The position numbers and the translations under genes were made by a program. The notes beneath the pieces were generated by a model that was not told the origin of the DNA, did no database searches, and was given only the letters and a program-made list of their open reading frames with translations. From Microbacterium sp. MYb45 (GTDB taxonomy: Bacteria > Actinomycetota > Actinomycetes > Actinomycetales > Microbacteriaceae), in assembly GCF_002979655.1 (NCBI RefSeq), contig NZ_PCPG01000017.1, positions 21,216 to 85,215 of the forward strand: a stretch of 64,000 nt of DNA, written 5' to 3'. Positions 1 to 7,363 of this stretch are shown here, in pieces (position 1 is the stretch's first letter; the number at the start of each line of letters is the position of its first letter).

Positions 1-527
1 TCGTCTCGGAGGAGGGGCTGCGCCTGCAGGGCATCGTCGAGTCGCTGCTGCTGCTCGCCCGGCTCGACGAGGGTGCGAGCACGCACGACGAGGCGGTCGA
101 CCTCGACGACATCGCGCTCGGTGAGGTGCGCCGGCTGCGGGCCGCCGGGCTCGACGTCGACGGCTCCGGCATCCAGGCGGCCAGGGTGAACGGCGATCCC
201 CGTCTGCTCGGCCAGCTGCTGCGCAACCTCGCCGACAACGCGGTGCGGCACAGCCGCGGACGGGTCGCGATCGGCGTGACCCCCTCGGGCGGTCACGTGT
301 TCGTGACGGTCGAGGACGATGGCGCCGGCGTGCCCGCCGAGGAGCGCGACCGCATCTTCGAGCGCTTCGTCCGCCTCGACGAGGCGCGCAGCCGCGATGC
401 CGGTGGCAGCGGACTGGGTCTCGCGATCGCGCAGGGCATCGCCGCATCGGCTCGCGGAACGCTCGCGGTCGACGACTCCCGCTGGGGCGGCGCCCGCTTC
501 GTCGTCACGCTGCCCCTCGGCGGCTGA
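1..527 (+). CDS. Sensor histidine kinase, C-terminal part (5' truncated by window edge)
   Basis: This is the C-terminal 174 residues of a two-component sensor kinase that autophosphorylates on histidine and passes the phosphate to a response regulator. The reading frame is open from base 3. It begins in the second helix of the dimerisation domain (EGLRLQGIVESLLLLARLDEG), followed by a complete HATPase_c domain. The N box (LLRNLADNAVRHS), G1 box (VEDDGAGVP), F box (IFERFVRL) and G2 box (GGSGLGLAI) are all visible. The phospho-accepting histidine, sensor domain and membrane segments lie upstream of the window. The partner regulator is expected just upstream. The next gene encodes a PepSY-like membrane protein, a common neighbour of such kinases. 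The family call is firm; the signal sensed is unknown. Confidence 0.93.
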   Translation, partial: VSEEGLRLQGIVESLLLLARLDEGASTHDEAVDLDDIALGEVRRLRAAGLDVDGSGIQAARVNGDPRLLGQLLRNLADNAVRHSRGRVAIGVTPSGGHVFVTVEDDGAGVPAEERDRIFERFVRLDEARSRDAGGSGLGLAIAQGIAASARGTLAVDDSRWGGARFVVTLPLGG

Positions 528-554
528 GCGCTTGATCGGCCGTTCCTGAAGACC

Positions 555-581
555 GCTTCAGGAGGCTTCAGGGAGGCTTCA
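555..581 (+). promoter_or_regulatory. Triple GCTTCAG direct repeat, candidate response-regulator site
   Basis: GCTTCAG occurs three times, starting at 555, 565 and 576, a period of 10-11 bases or one helical turn. OmpR/PhoB-type response regulators usually bind direct heptamers spaced like this. The repeats lie between the kinase stop and the start of the PepSY-like gene, so the cognate regulator may control that gene. The first repeat also pairs with CCTGAAG at 545-551 as a short hairpin, so a weak terminator is an alternative reading. Confidence 0.45.
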
Positions 582-605
582 GCGCCTACGCGAGACCATC
601 GGGAC

Positions 606-1433
606 ATGGACGACAAGACACCCACCCCGGACCAGACTCCCGACCAGACCCCCGCGAGCACCCCGGATGCGCAGACCGTTCCGGTCACCCCCGCTGCGGA
701 CGCGGCCACGCCGGCAGCCGGTGTCGGGCAGCACCCCACGTTCCCCGCGGCCGAGCCGGTCGCCACCCCCGCGGCATCCGCGCCGAACCCCGGGCGCAAG
801 CGTGCACTCCTCATCGGTGGCGGCATCGCGGCGGCCGTGATCCTCGCGGGCGGCGGTATCGCGGTCGGGGCGGCCATCGGCGATGAGTTCGGCGATGACG
901 ACGACCGGCCCGCGATGTCGGACGGCCCGCGTCACGACGAGGGAGCGCCCCACGGCGATCGCGACGACCGCCGCGACGACGACGACGGCTCGTCGAACGA
1001 CCGCGGTCCGGTGACCGGCATCGGCACGGCATCGGCCGACGAGCTCATCGAGATCGCGGATGCCGCACGAGGCGCCGCCGAGGGCGAGGTCACGTCGATC
1101 GACGCGAAGCGTGACGGCACCTGGGAGGTGCAGCTCACGACCGCCGACGGCACTGAGACCGACGTCCGCGTCGACGAGACCCTCGCCGCTTCCGTGATCG
1201 AGACGGATCCGGCCGACGGCGACGACACCGGTCCCGCGCTCACCCTCGACGACGCGACGATCCGCTCGCTGGTCGACGCCGCGCTCGCGGAGGCCGACGG
1301 CATGATCACCGACCTCGATGTGGACGGCGACGACGTGAGCCCCTACGACGCGTCGGTCCTCACATCGGACAACCGCTCGATCGACATCGACTTCAGCGCC
1401 GACTTCGCCGTCGTCGGGACCGACATCGACTGA
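606..1433 (+). CDS. PepSY-like membrane-anchored protein
   Basis: A 275-residue protein of unknown function. Residues 1-65 are rich in Pro, Thr and Ala and probably lie inside the cell. One hydrophobic helix follows (about 68-92, after RKR). Next comes a very acidic Asp/Arg/His stretch. Two PepSY-like repeats end the protein (about 140-200 and 218-272), each with the pattern of a helix, an Ala-Glu-Gly turn and paired strands ending in an Asp-Gly step. PepSY domains are associated with inhibition of proteases or modulation of sensor kinases outside the membrane. It lies directly after a histidine kinase, with possible regulator repeats in between, so it may be a target or feedback partner of that system. 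No strong ribosome-binding site precedes the ATG. Confidence 0.7.
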   Translation: MDDKTPTPDQTPDQTPASTPDAQTVPVTPAADAATPAAGVGQHPTFPAAEPVATPAASAPNPGRKRALLIGGGIAAAVILAGGGIAVGAAIGDEFGDDDDRPAMSDGPRHDEGAPHGDRDDRRDDDDGSSNDRGPVTGIGTASADELIEIADAARGAAEGEVTSIDAKRDGTWEVQLTTADGTETDVRVDETLAASVIETDPADGDDTGPALTLDDATIRSLVDAALAEADGMITDLDVDGDDVSPYDASVLTSDNRSIDIDFSADFAVVGTDID

Positions 1434-1479
1434 ACCGAGGGCCTCGTCCCCGGGCTGTCCTGCGACGTCCGATACTCCC

Positions 1480-1513
1480 GATGCCGCCGCCCCTCCCCCG
1501 AGGCGGCGGCATC
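1480..1513 (+). terminator. Hairpin after the PepSY-like gene
   Basis: A perfect 12-bp stem (GATGCCGCCGCC at 1480-1491 and its complement at 1502-1513) with a 10-base loop lies 46 bases after the stop codon. There is no long T run, as is usual for terminators in high-GC actinobacteria. Confidence 0.65.
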
Positions 1514-1555
1514 GTCATGCGCCGGGGCGGACACGGCGACGGCTAGCATTCAGGG

Positions 1556-1783
1556 ATGAGCACCTCCGGACCGATCGACGACATCTCCATCGGCGGCGAA
1601 GTGATCCGCCTCGGACAGTTCCTCAAGTTCGCCGGCCTCCTCGACTCGGGCGGCGACGCCAAAGAGGTCATCATCGACGGATACGTGACCGTCAATGGCG
1701 AGGTGGACCGACGCCGCGGACGCCAGCTGCGCGACGGCGACCTGGTGTCGTTCGAAGGCCGAACGGTGCGCGTCCGCCCCTGA
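1556..1783 (+). CDS. S4-domain RNA-binding protein (YbcJ/RlbA-like)
   Basis: A 75-residue protein that is almost entirely one S4 RNA-binding fold. It has the expected pattern of a helix (IRLGQFLKFAGLLDSGGDAK), a strand with VIIDGYVTVNGEV, then RRRGRQLRDGDLVSFEGRTVRV. Length and layout match the small YbcJ-type S4 proteins, thought to bind structured RNA in the cytoplasm. The gene stands alone and converges on the next gene. Function beyond RNA binding is unknown. Confidence 0.88.
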   Translation: MSTSGPIDDISIGGEVIRLGQFLKFAGLLDSGGDAKEVIIDGYVTVNGEVDRRRGRQLRDGDLVSFEGRTVRVRP

Positions 1784-1792
1784 CGCGGGAGC

Positions 1793-2254
1793 TCAGCGGA
1801 CGTCGCGCGGCAGGACCTTCCGCACGGTCACGACGATCAGGGCGATCAGCAGGCCGACCAGAGTCACATCGGCCACGATGTACGCGTAGTGCGCCCAGTT
1901 GGTCCCGGCGGCGGCGAGTCCCGCGATCACCAGGTCACTGCGCTGGTTCAGCACGGGGCGGATGACGGCGACCTCGATGAGGTAGACGAACCAGATCGAC
2001 CCGAGGATGCTCAGCGTCGCGCGCCCTGCCCGCGCGCGCACGTTCACCACCGTGAGCACGATCAGCACCACGCCCGCGAGCACGTTCAACGCCGTGAACA
2101 CGAGCCGCCCGATGCCCAGCCCGATCGGGATCGTGACGCCCGGCGCCAGGAACTTCAGCGGCGCCTCCAGGAACGAGATGGCGATGATCGCGCCGAGCAG
2201 GAACGCCGGCAGCAGCAGACGGAGGGCCGTGGTCGTGCGTGCCATTCCCGTCAC
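1793..2254 (-). CDS. Small four-helix membrane protein
   Basis: A 153-residue integral membrane protein with four hydrophobic segments at about 9-28, 45-66, 82-102 and 118-143, and short polar links. No catalytic motif was recognised, and no firm family is claimed. The start is taken as GTG at 2254, preceded by AAGGGAA; an ATG nine bases downstream (2245) is equally possible. It converges on the S4 gene with only 9 bases between the stops. Confidence 0.7.
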   Translation of the reverse strand: MTGMARTTTALRLLLPAFLLGAIIAISFLEAPLKFLAPGVTIPIGLGIGRLVFTALNVLAGVVLIVLTVVNVRARAGRATLSILGSIWFVYLIEVAVIRPVLNQRSDLVIAGLAAAGTNWAHYAYIVADVTLVGLLIALIVVTVRKVLPRDVR

Positions 2255-2343
2255 CGGTTCCCTTCGCCTGCAGATGGATCCGTGTCCGACGCTACGCCGA
2301 CCTCTCGATCGAGGCGCCGCCGAGCACCGTGCTTAAGCGCTGC

Positions 2344-2967
2344 TCACAACCACTCGAACACCTGCTCGATGAGGATCCCGACACCGATGACGGTCATCGC
2401 GATGCCGGCGAGGCGGGTGACCAACGAGCTCGCGCGTGGGCGGGTGCGCAGCAGGCGGCGGGCGAGCAGTCCGACCGTCGTGTAGACGACGGCGATGTTG
2501 AGCAGATGCAGTCCGCCGAGCGCGAGCATCTGCGTCGTCGACGACCAGCCGTCCGGACTCGTGAACTGCGGCAGCAGAGCGAGCAGGAGCAGCAGCCCCT
2601 TGGGGTTGATGCCGCTCACTCCCGACCCGCGCAGGAACTGGGACCATCCGCCGGTCGCGATCGGCTCCCCGCTCTCGGTGATCGGCGCCGGGCGGCTGGC
2701 GAGCGTCGTCGCGCCGAGGAAGATCAGATAGAGCGCACCGACCACGGTCAGGGTCGTGAGCGTGACGGGATACGCGGTGACGAGTGCGCCGAGCCCCAGC
2801 GCGACGGCGACGATTACCACCGTGTAGCCGGCGAGCATCCCGAGGATCGAGGGTGCGATCGAGCGGGCGCGCAGCCCGGCCGATATCGCGTACGCCCAGT
2901 CGGCACCGGGGGTCAGCGCGAGCATGACCGCGACCAGCCAGAACTGCATGACCAGTGCGATATCCAT
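2344..2967 (-). CDS. LysE/RhtB-family amino-acid exporter
   Basis: A 207-residue membrane protein of the LysE family, which exports amino acids or related small molecules. Family marks include the N-terminal LTPGADWAYAIS and the central NPKGLLLLLALLPQF segment, with about six hydrophobic helices and the usual length of around 200 residues. It is divergently transcribed from an Lrp/AsnC regulator, the classic arrangement for a substrate-induced exporter. The 98-base intergenic region holds CGCGAA and TTCGCG half-sites about 14 bases apart. The substrate cannot be read from the sequence. Confidence 0.9.
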   Translation of the reverse strand: MDIALVMQFWLVAVMLALTPGADWAYAISAGLRARSIAPSILGMLAGYTVVIVAVALGLGALVTAYPVTLTTLTVVGALYLIFLGATTLASRPAPITESGEPIATGGWSQFLRGSGVSGINPKGLLLLLALLPQFTSPDGWSSTTQMLALGGLHLLNIAVVYTTVGLLARRLLRTRPRASSLVTRLAGIAMTVIGVGILIEQVFEWL

Positions 2968-3065
2968 CGGTCCTCCTCAATCCGAGGAAGAGACTACGAA
3001 GGATCCCGCGAAAGGTGCTTCGATTCTTCGCGTGCTGACGGCTGAATCCTGCAAGACTTGTCGCC

Positions 3066-3521
3066 ATGGATGCACTTGACCGGGAGATTCTCTCGCTATT
3101 GCAGGATGACGGCCGGATGAGCGCGACGAACCTCGCTTCGCAGGTCGGTCTGAGCCTCTCGGCCTGCCATCGACGGCTCAAGGAGTTGGAACAGTCCGGG
3201 GCGATCGAGCGGTACCGCGCGGTGGTGGCTCCGAAGGCGGTCGGGCTCACGTTCGAGGCGATCGTGTTCGTGACGATCGGGCGCACCGACAAGGACACCA
3301 TCGTCGCGTTCGAAGAGGCGGTCGTGGCCATCCCCGCGGTCGCCGAGGCACAGCGCCTGTTCGGCGACCCCGACTACATGCTGCGCATCCTCACCCGCGA
3401 CATGAGCGCGTACCAGGAGCTCTACGACAGCACCCTCGGAGCGCTCCCCGGCGTGCAGCGGCTCACCTCGACCATGGTCATGAAGCGCCTCGGCGCCGAC
3501 CGCGCGGTGCCGATTCCCTGA
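3066..3521 (+). CDS. Lrp/AsnC-family transcriptional regulator
   Basis: A 151-residue regulator of the leucine-responsive family. Residues 1-50 form the winged helix-turn-helix (DREILSLLQDDGRMSATNLA, then SLSACHRRLKELEQSGAI). Residues 65-145 form the RAM effector-binding domain with the typical FGDPDYMLRILTRDMSAYQELY core. The length is normal for the family. It is divergent from the LysE-type exporter and most likely controls it in response to an amino acid. The regulatory link is inferred from position. Confidence 0.92.
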   Translation: MDALDREILSLLQDDGRMSATNLASQVGLSLSACHRRLKELEQSGAIERYRAVVAPKAVGLTFEAIVFVTIGRTDKDTIVAFEEAVVAIPAVAEAQRLFGDPDYMLRILTRDMSAYQELYDSTLGALPGVQRLTSTMVMKRLGADRAVPIP

Positions 3522-3554
3522 CGGGCGGAGAAGCGTCACCGCACGCGGACGTGC

Positions 3555-3953
3555 CTATCGATTCCAGTGCCGAAGCTTGTCGGGGTTGCACACGATCCAG
3601 ATGTTGGACAGCAGATGCGATCGCATCTCGGCCGTGAGCGCGGCGACGATGCGCTCCCCACGAACCAGCGTGAGGCCCGGCACACCGTTGACCGACGCGG
3701 TGGCGATGAAGGTCCCCGGCGTCATCAGCGCACGCAGCTCCGACGCGGCCGCCTCCGGCCCCGTCGCCGGCATCGGACCGGTCGGAACGTGACCGCCGCT
3801 GTCGATGACCACCACGACCTCCGGGTGGAGCAGCGCCCGGATCGCGTCCTCGTCCAGTGCGCAGAGTGCACTTCCGAAAGTCTCGATGGTGTCGGCATCG
3901 GCAGCATCATGACGGCGCCGGCGCAGCCACGCCGGGTAGTGCTTGCGGGTCAT
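3555..3953 (-). CDS. Stand-alone SnoaL-like domain with ECF41-type NPDKL motif
   Basis: A 132-residue SnoaL/NTF2-like protein without sigma domains. It has ALHPEVVVVIDSGGHVP, corresponding to the DGGGK-like region of ECF41 sigma factors, and ends in IVCNPDKLRHW, the NPDKL signature normally found at the C-terminus of the sigma factor itself. Its ATG overlaps the stop of the sigma gene by four bases, so the two are probably translationally coupled. The sigma factor already has its own SnoaL domain, but with a degenerate SPQKL in place of NPDKL. This looks like a duplicated and split regulatory domain that could act in trans on the sigma factor. That role is inference. Confidence 0.8.
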   Translation of the reverse strand: MTRKHYPAWLRRRRHDAADADTIETFGSALCALDEDAIRALLHPEVVVVIDSGGHVPTGPMPATGPEAAASELRALMTPGTFIATASVNGVPGLTLVRGERIVAALTAEMRSHLLSNIWIVCNPDKLRHWNR

Positions 3954-4849
3954 GCGGTGACCGCGTTGACGTGCCCGAGCTTCTGCGGACTCATCACCCA
4001 GAGCAGCTGCAGGATGCCCTCGCTCGACGTGGTCGCCGTGACCATGGTCGTGACCTCGCCGCCCTCGACGAGGGTGGCCGCGGGCTGGCCGTTCACCTGC
4101 ACCCAGTCGATCGTCTTCCCGATCCAGAAGTGGTGCGCGAACGCCGCGACGAACTGCGCCACGCGCCCGCGACCCACCACCGGGATGCGGGCGGCGAGCT
4201 TGGTGCCATTGCCGTCGGTGTAGCTGACGACATCGGCCGTGAAGAGGGCTTCGAGCTCGTGGGCATCGCCCTTCTGGGCGGCCGTGAGGAACGCCTCGAG
4301 CAGCCGACGCTGCGCCACCGGGTCGACGTGGGCGTTGCGCGTGGACGACAGGTGCGCCCGTGCCCTGCTGACGAGCTGCCTCGCGCTCACGACACTGCCG
4401 GAGATCACCTCGGCGATGCGCGGGTACGGATAGTCGAACGCCTCGCGCAGGATGTACGCCGCCCGTTCGGTCGGGGTGAGCTTCTCGAGCGTCAACAGGA
4501 TCGCGAACTGCAGCGCCTCCGCCCGTTCGGCGCCGAGCGCCGGATCGTCATCGGTGTTCACGGGCTCGGGAAGCCACGGGCCGATGTACGTCTCCCGCCG
4601 CGAATGCGACGACTGCAGCACATTGATCGAGAGCCGGGTGGTGATCGTCGTCAGGAACGCCACGGGTTCCTGGATCTTGCTGCGATCCGTGTTCTGCCAG
4701 CGGATCCATGTCTCCTGCACGATGTCTTCGGCATCGGCGACCGTGCTCAGCATCCGGTACGCGATGCCGAAGAGTCGTCGGCGGTGCGTGTCGAAGACCC
4801 GTACCGCCTCGTCGAGGTCTGCGGTCTCACCGAATCCGCTCTCGGCCAT
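3950..4849 (-). CDS. sigJ: ECF41/SigJ-type RNA polymerase sigma factor
   Basis: A 299-residue extracytoplasmic-function sigma factor with a fused C-terminal SnoaL-like domain. Residues 10-80 are sigma-2 (FDTHRRRLFGIAYRMLSTVADAEDIVQETWIRW), then comes the ECF41 linker mark GPWLPEPV, then sigma-4 with ARQLVSRARAHL. The extension (about 175-299) has YTDGNGTKLAARIPVVGRG, a variant of the DGGGK region, and SPQKL where NPDKL is usual. In ECF41 factors this extension replaces a separate anti-sigma factor. The start at 4849 is chosen because AAGGGCG precedes it and the upstream frame lacks family similarity. It lies 25 bases after an NmrA-like gene in one operon led by a matching promoter, so it is probably autoregulated. 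Confidence 0.93.
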   Translation of the reverse strand: MAESGFGETADLDEAVRVFDTHRRRLFGIAYRMLSTVADAEDIVQETWIRWQNTDRSKIQEPVAFLTTITTRLSINVLQSSHSRRETYIGPWLPEPVNTDDDPALGAERAEALQFAILLTLEKLTPTERAAYILREAFDYPYPRIAEVISGSVVSARQLVSRARAHLSSTRNAHVDPVAQRRLLEAFLTAAQKGDAHELEALFTADVVSYTDGNGTKLAARIPVVGRGRVAQFVAAFAHHFWIGKTIDWVQVNGQPAATLVEGGEVTTMVTATTSSEGILQLLWVMSPQKLGHVNAVTA

Positions 4850-4874
4850 CGTCACGCCCTTCGCCCCCCTGTCT

Positions 4875-5645
4875 TCATCGGAGTCCTGCGACCAGGCGTC
4901 GGCCCTCTTCGTGAACCCAGGCATCGAGGGTCGTGGACGCGAGACGCAGCGGAGACCGAGGAAGCAGCAGGTCTCCGGAGATGTTGAAGCCCAGGGTAGT
5001 GGTGTCCTCGTCCTCGACGACATAGCGCGGGTCATGGTCGACGCGGAGCACGCGACTCACGAACTCGGGGAGGGCCATCTGCTCGGGGCCTCCGAAGTCG
5101 ACCGCGCCGCCGAGCGGATCCCCCATCGCCAGGTCGACCAGCGCTTCGGCCACGTCGGATGCCGCGACGGGCTGTACGGGCTTCGGTGGCAGATGCACGG
5201 TGTCGTGTGCGGTGTTCCACTCCGCGATCTTCCGCGCGAAGTCGTAGAACTGCGTGGATCGGAGGATGGAGTGGGCGATCGGCCCCGACCGTACGAGGAT
5301 CTCCTGCATGCCCTTGGCGGCGAAGTATCCGTCTTCCCCGGCGTGATCCGCGCCGACGATCGACAGCACGACGTGATGCTTCACTCCCGCGCGCTCCTCC
5401 GCCTCCAGCACACGCTGCGTGGTGGTCTCGAAGAACTCGCGTGCGGCGGAGCCCGAGACGTCCGGGGCGTTGGTGACGTCGATCACGGCATCGGCGAACT
5501 CGAGCGCCGCATCGAGGCCCTGCCCCGTGCGCGCATCCACGCCGCTCGCCGGCGCAGCCACCACGACCGCCTGAGCTCGACGTTCGAGTTTCTCGACGAC
5601 CATCCGGCCCACCTGGCCGGTCCCACCCAACACGACGATCCGCAT
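4875..5645 (-). CDS. NmrA-like NAD(P)-binding oxidoreductase (first gene of sigma operon)
   Basis: A 256-residue atypical short-chain dehydrogenase/NmrA-type protein. The N-terminus MRIVVLGGTGQVGRMVVEKL carries the GGTGxxG dinucleotide-binding motif, and later segments (HHVVLSIVGADH, then YFAAKGMQEILV) match the family core. It is a paralogue of the proteins at 10312-11067 and 11166-11921. The start at 5645 fits a CGGAGCGAG ribosome-binding site; an upstream in-frame ATG would only add 18 unsupported residues. ECF41 sigma genes are typically linked to carboxymuconolactone decarboxylase, oxidoreductase or epimerase genes, and this fits the oxidoreductase type. The substrate is unknown. Confidence 0.88.
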   Translation of the reverse strand: MRIVVLGGTGQVGRMVVEKLERRAQAVVVAAPASGVDARTGQGLDAALEFADAVIDVTNAPDVSGSAAREFFETTTQRVLEAEERAGVKHHVVLSIVGADHAGEDGYFAAKGMQEILVRSGPIAHSILRSTQFYDFARKIAEWNTAHDTVHLPPKPVQPVAASDVAEALVDLAMGDPLGGAVDFGGPEQMALPEFVSRVLRVDHDPRYVVEDEDTTTLGFNISGDLLLPRSPLRLASTTLDAWVHEEGRRLVAGLR

Positions 5646-5703
5646 CTCGCTCGCTCCGTTCCTGGGTCCCGCGCCGTGCGCGCAGGGGGTTCTCGTCAAC
5701 AGT

Positions 5704-5730
5704 GACCGGACAGCACCTCGAAGTGTGACA
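5704..5730 (-). promoter_or_regulatory. ECF41-type promoter for the sigma operon
   Basis: Read on the minus strand: TGTCACA (5730-5724), a 16-base spacer, then GGTC (5707-5704). The -35 matches the ECF41 consensus TGTCACA; the -10 is GGTC rather than the reported CGTC. It ends about 58 bases before the NmrA-like start and would autoregulate the sigma gene. The same -35/spacer/-10 layout recurs five times nearby. Confidence 0.75.
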
Positions 5731-5745
5731 ACAGTCGGAGAACTT

Positions 5746-6336
5746 TCACGTGGCAGCCCGGATCCGTCGTCGTTCGTAGATCAGGGTCGCGGTCAGCAGG
5801 AGCGCACCGATGACGATGCCCGCGGTCTGGGCGGGCAGCTCGGAGACTCCGAAGACCCCGACGAGCGCCAGGGTCACGAGGGCACCGCCGAGTACGGCAT
5901 TCACCGCGCCGACCATGCTGGCCATGGTGAACAGGAACGAGGAGCGCGCGTACCGCACCCCGAGCTCGCCGGACTGGGGCGCGTCGAGCGCGATCAGCTC
6001 GGAGCCCCGCGGATGCAGGCTGACGAAGTACTCGCGGATCCGCTCCATGCGTCGACGCGCAGTGATGTTCTCGACGCTCGTGTCGACGAGTCTCACGACC
6101 GTGAACCATCCCAGCGCGAAGATCGCCGGCAGGACGGTGAACGCGAGAATACCGATCAGGGCGGGCGAGTTCGCGGCGAACCCGATGGCCACCAGACCGC
6201 TGGACAGGGTCGACAGGTAGATGGAACTGCGCGTTCCCGCTTCGCTGATCGTCGAGCTCGCCGCCGACTGCAGCACGAACAGCTCCGTGCCGACCGCGCT
6301 GTTCAGGGCCGAGACATCGGGCCTCTCATCGGTCAT
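5746..6336 (-). CDS. Membrane protein with two hydrophobic hairpins, ECF41 regulon
   Basis: A 196-residue protein of unknown function. It has two pairs of hydrophobic helices (about 39-58 and 60-84; about 132-158 and 166-186) separated by a charged stretch of about 45 residues including ARRRMERIREYF, presumably cytoplasmic. No enzyme motif was found. Its ATG overlaps the stop of a 20-codon reading frame and has no good ribosome-binding site of its own, suggesting coupled translation. An ECF41-type promoter precedes that small frame, divergent from the SDR gene promoter. The last codons lie 15 bases from the sigma-operon promoter. Confidence 0.72.
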   Translation of the reverse strand: MTDERPDVSALNSAVGTELFVLQSAASSTISEAGTRSSIYLSTLSSGLVAIGFAANSPALIGILAFTVLPAIFALGWFTVVRLVDTSVENITARRRMERIREYFVSLHPRGSELIALDAPQSGELGVRYARSSFLFTMASMVGAVNAVLGGALVTLALVGVFGVSELPAQTAGIVIGALLLTATLIYERRRIRAAT

Positions 6337-6395
6337 GATTCGCGCCGTCGCTCGGCGTCAGTGCGGGAGAACGCCTGCTCGCTGATGGTCGACAT
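6333..6395 (-). CDS. Putative 20-residue leader peptide
   Basis: A short frame encoding MSTISEQAFSRTDAERRRES. It is preceded by GGAAGGTGAAC, the best ribosome-binding site in this interval, and its stop overlaps the next start as ATGA. It begins 48 bases after the ECF41-type -10 element. Translation would deliver ribosomes to the downstream membrane-protein gene. It may be a real small protein or only a coupling leader; there is no homology evidence. Confidence 0.45.
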   Translation of the reverse strand: MSTISEQAFSRTDAERRRES

Positions 6396-6443
6396 GTTCA
6401 CCTTCCGGGTCGTGGGGCGCGATATCGCCCTGTCCACAGCAGA

Positions 6444-6470
6444 GACCGGGCGGGGGATCCGGTTGTGACA
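6444..6470 (-). promoter_or_regulatory. ECF41-type promoter for the membrane-protein unit
   Basis: On the minus strand: TGTCACA (6470-6464), 16 bases, GGTC (6447-6444). It is back-to-back with the plus-strand copy at 6498-6524; their -35 elements are 27 bases apart. Confidence 0.72.
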
Positions 6471-6497
6471 GGCCTTGAGCGAACAGCCCCTCCGAGG

Positions 6498-6524
6498 TGT
6501 CACAGGGCGAAGTGGTTCGCGGTC
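6498..6524 (+). promoter_or_regulatory. ECF41-type promoter for the SDR gene
   Basis: TGTCACA (6498-6504), 16 bases, GGTC (6521-6524), 34 bases before the SDR start codon. Same layout as the sigma-operon promoter. Confidence 0.75.
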
Positions 6525-6558
6525 ACATTGGCGTCCGAGAAAAGATCAGGAGAAGCAG

Positions 6559-7296
6559 ATGGAAAGCAGTCTCAGAAGCAAAGTCGTGCTCGTGACCGGT
6601 GCGTCGTCGGGAATCGGCCGGGCCACCGCCCTCGCCCTCTCCCATGAAGGGGCGATCGTGGTCGCGGCCGGACGTCGCGCCGAGCGCTTGCAGACGCTGG
6701 TGGAGGAAGCGCCAGGAGAGATGGTGGCCATGGAGCTCGATGTGACCGAGCCGGAATCCGTCGACCAGGTCGTCTCTGCGGTCGTCGCCCGCTTCGGTCG
6801 GCTCGACGCCCTCGTGAACAACGCCGGTCTGATGCTCGCGGGCATGATCCTGAACGCGGACACGGACGAGTGGGTGCGGATGGTGGAGACCAACCTGCTG
6901 GGTTCGATGCGCGTTGCCCACGCGGCGCTCCCCCACCTCATCGAGTCGCACGGCTCGTACGTGCAGGTGTCGTCGACGTCGGGTCGCATCTCGTCGGCCG
7001 GGGCTGCCGCCTACTCGGCGACGAAGTTCGGCATCACCGCGTTCGCCGAGTCGTTCCGCCAGGAGGCGACCCCGTACGGGGTGCGGACGATCGTCGTGGA
7101 GCCCGGCTTCGTCGCCACGGAGCTCGTGAACCACACCACCGACCCGGTGATGCGGGAGGCGGCCGATCGCATCGGTGAGTCGATGCGCACCCTCCAGCCC
7201 GAGGACATCGCGGCGGCCGTCGTGTACGCCCTCGGGCAGCCCGATCATGTGGCGGTGAATGAGATCCTGGTGCGGCCCACCGATCAGCTGCACTGA
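6559..7296 (+). CDS. Short-chain dehydrogenase/reductase, ECF41 regulon
   Basis: A 245-residue classical SDR acting on NAD(P)H and an unidentified carbonyl or alcohol. Visible motifs are TGASSGIG near residue 11, NNAG near 88, the catalytic Ser in QVSSTSGRI and the YSATK active-site pair. It ends with a normal family C-terminus. The start at 6559 is preceded by AGGAGAAGCAG; earlier in-frame ATGs would overlap the promoter. It is a single-gene unit under the ECF41-type promoter and is followed by a strong bidirectional hairpin. Confidence 0.92.
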   Translation: MESSLRSKVVLVTGASSGIGRATALALSHEGAIVVAAGRRAERLQTLVEEAPGEMVAMELDVTEPESVDQVVSAVVARFGRLDALVNNAGLMLAGMILNADTDEWVRMVETNLLGSMRVAHAALPHLIESHGSYVQVSSTSGRISSAGAAAYSATKFGITAFAESFRQEATPYGVRTIVVEPGFVATELVNHTTDPVMREAADRIGESMRTLQPEDIAAAVVYALGQPDHVAVNEILVRPTDQLH

Positions 7297-7324
7297 GGAT
7301 CACGGCTCCCTCCGTGTCGCGAAT

Positions 7325-7357
7325 GGTGCGCCGCCGTCGTCCTGACGGCGGCGCACC
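7325..7357. terminator. Bidirectional hairpin terminator
   Basis: A perfect 14-bp stem (GGTGCGCCGCCGTC at 7325-7338, complement at 7344-7357) with a five-base loop lies between the convergent SDR gene and hydrolase operon. Confidence 0.8.
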
Positions 7358-7363
7358 TTCGGC

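Noticed and set aside
3950..5035. A 361-codon version of the sigma factor starting at 5035
   Set aside because: The extra 62 residues overlap the upstream NmrA-like gene in another frame and have no sigma-factor similarity; the ATG at 4849 has a ribosome-binding site.
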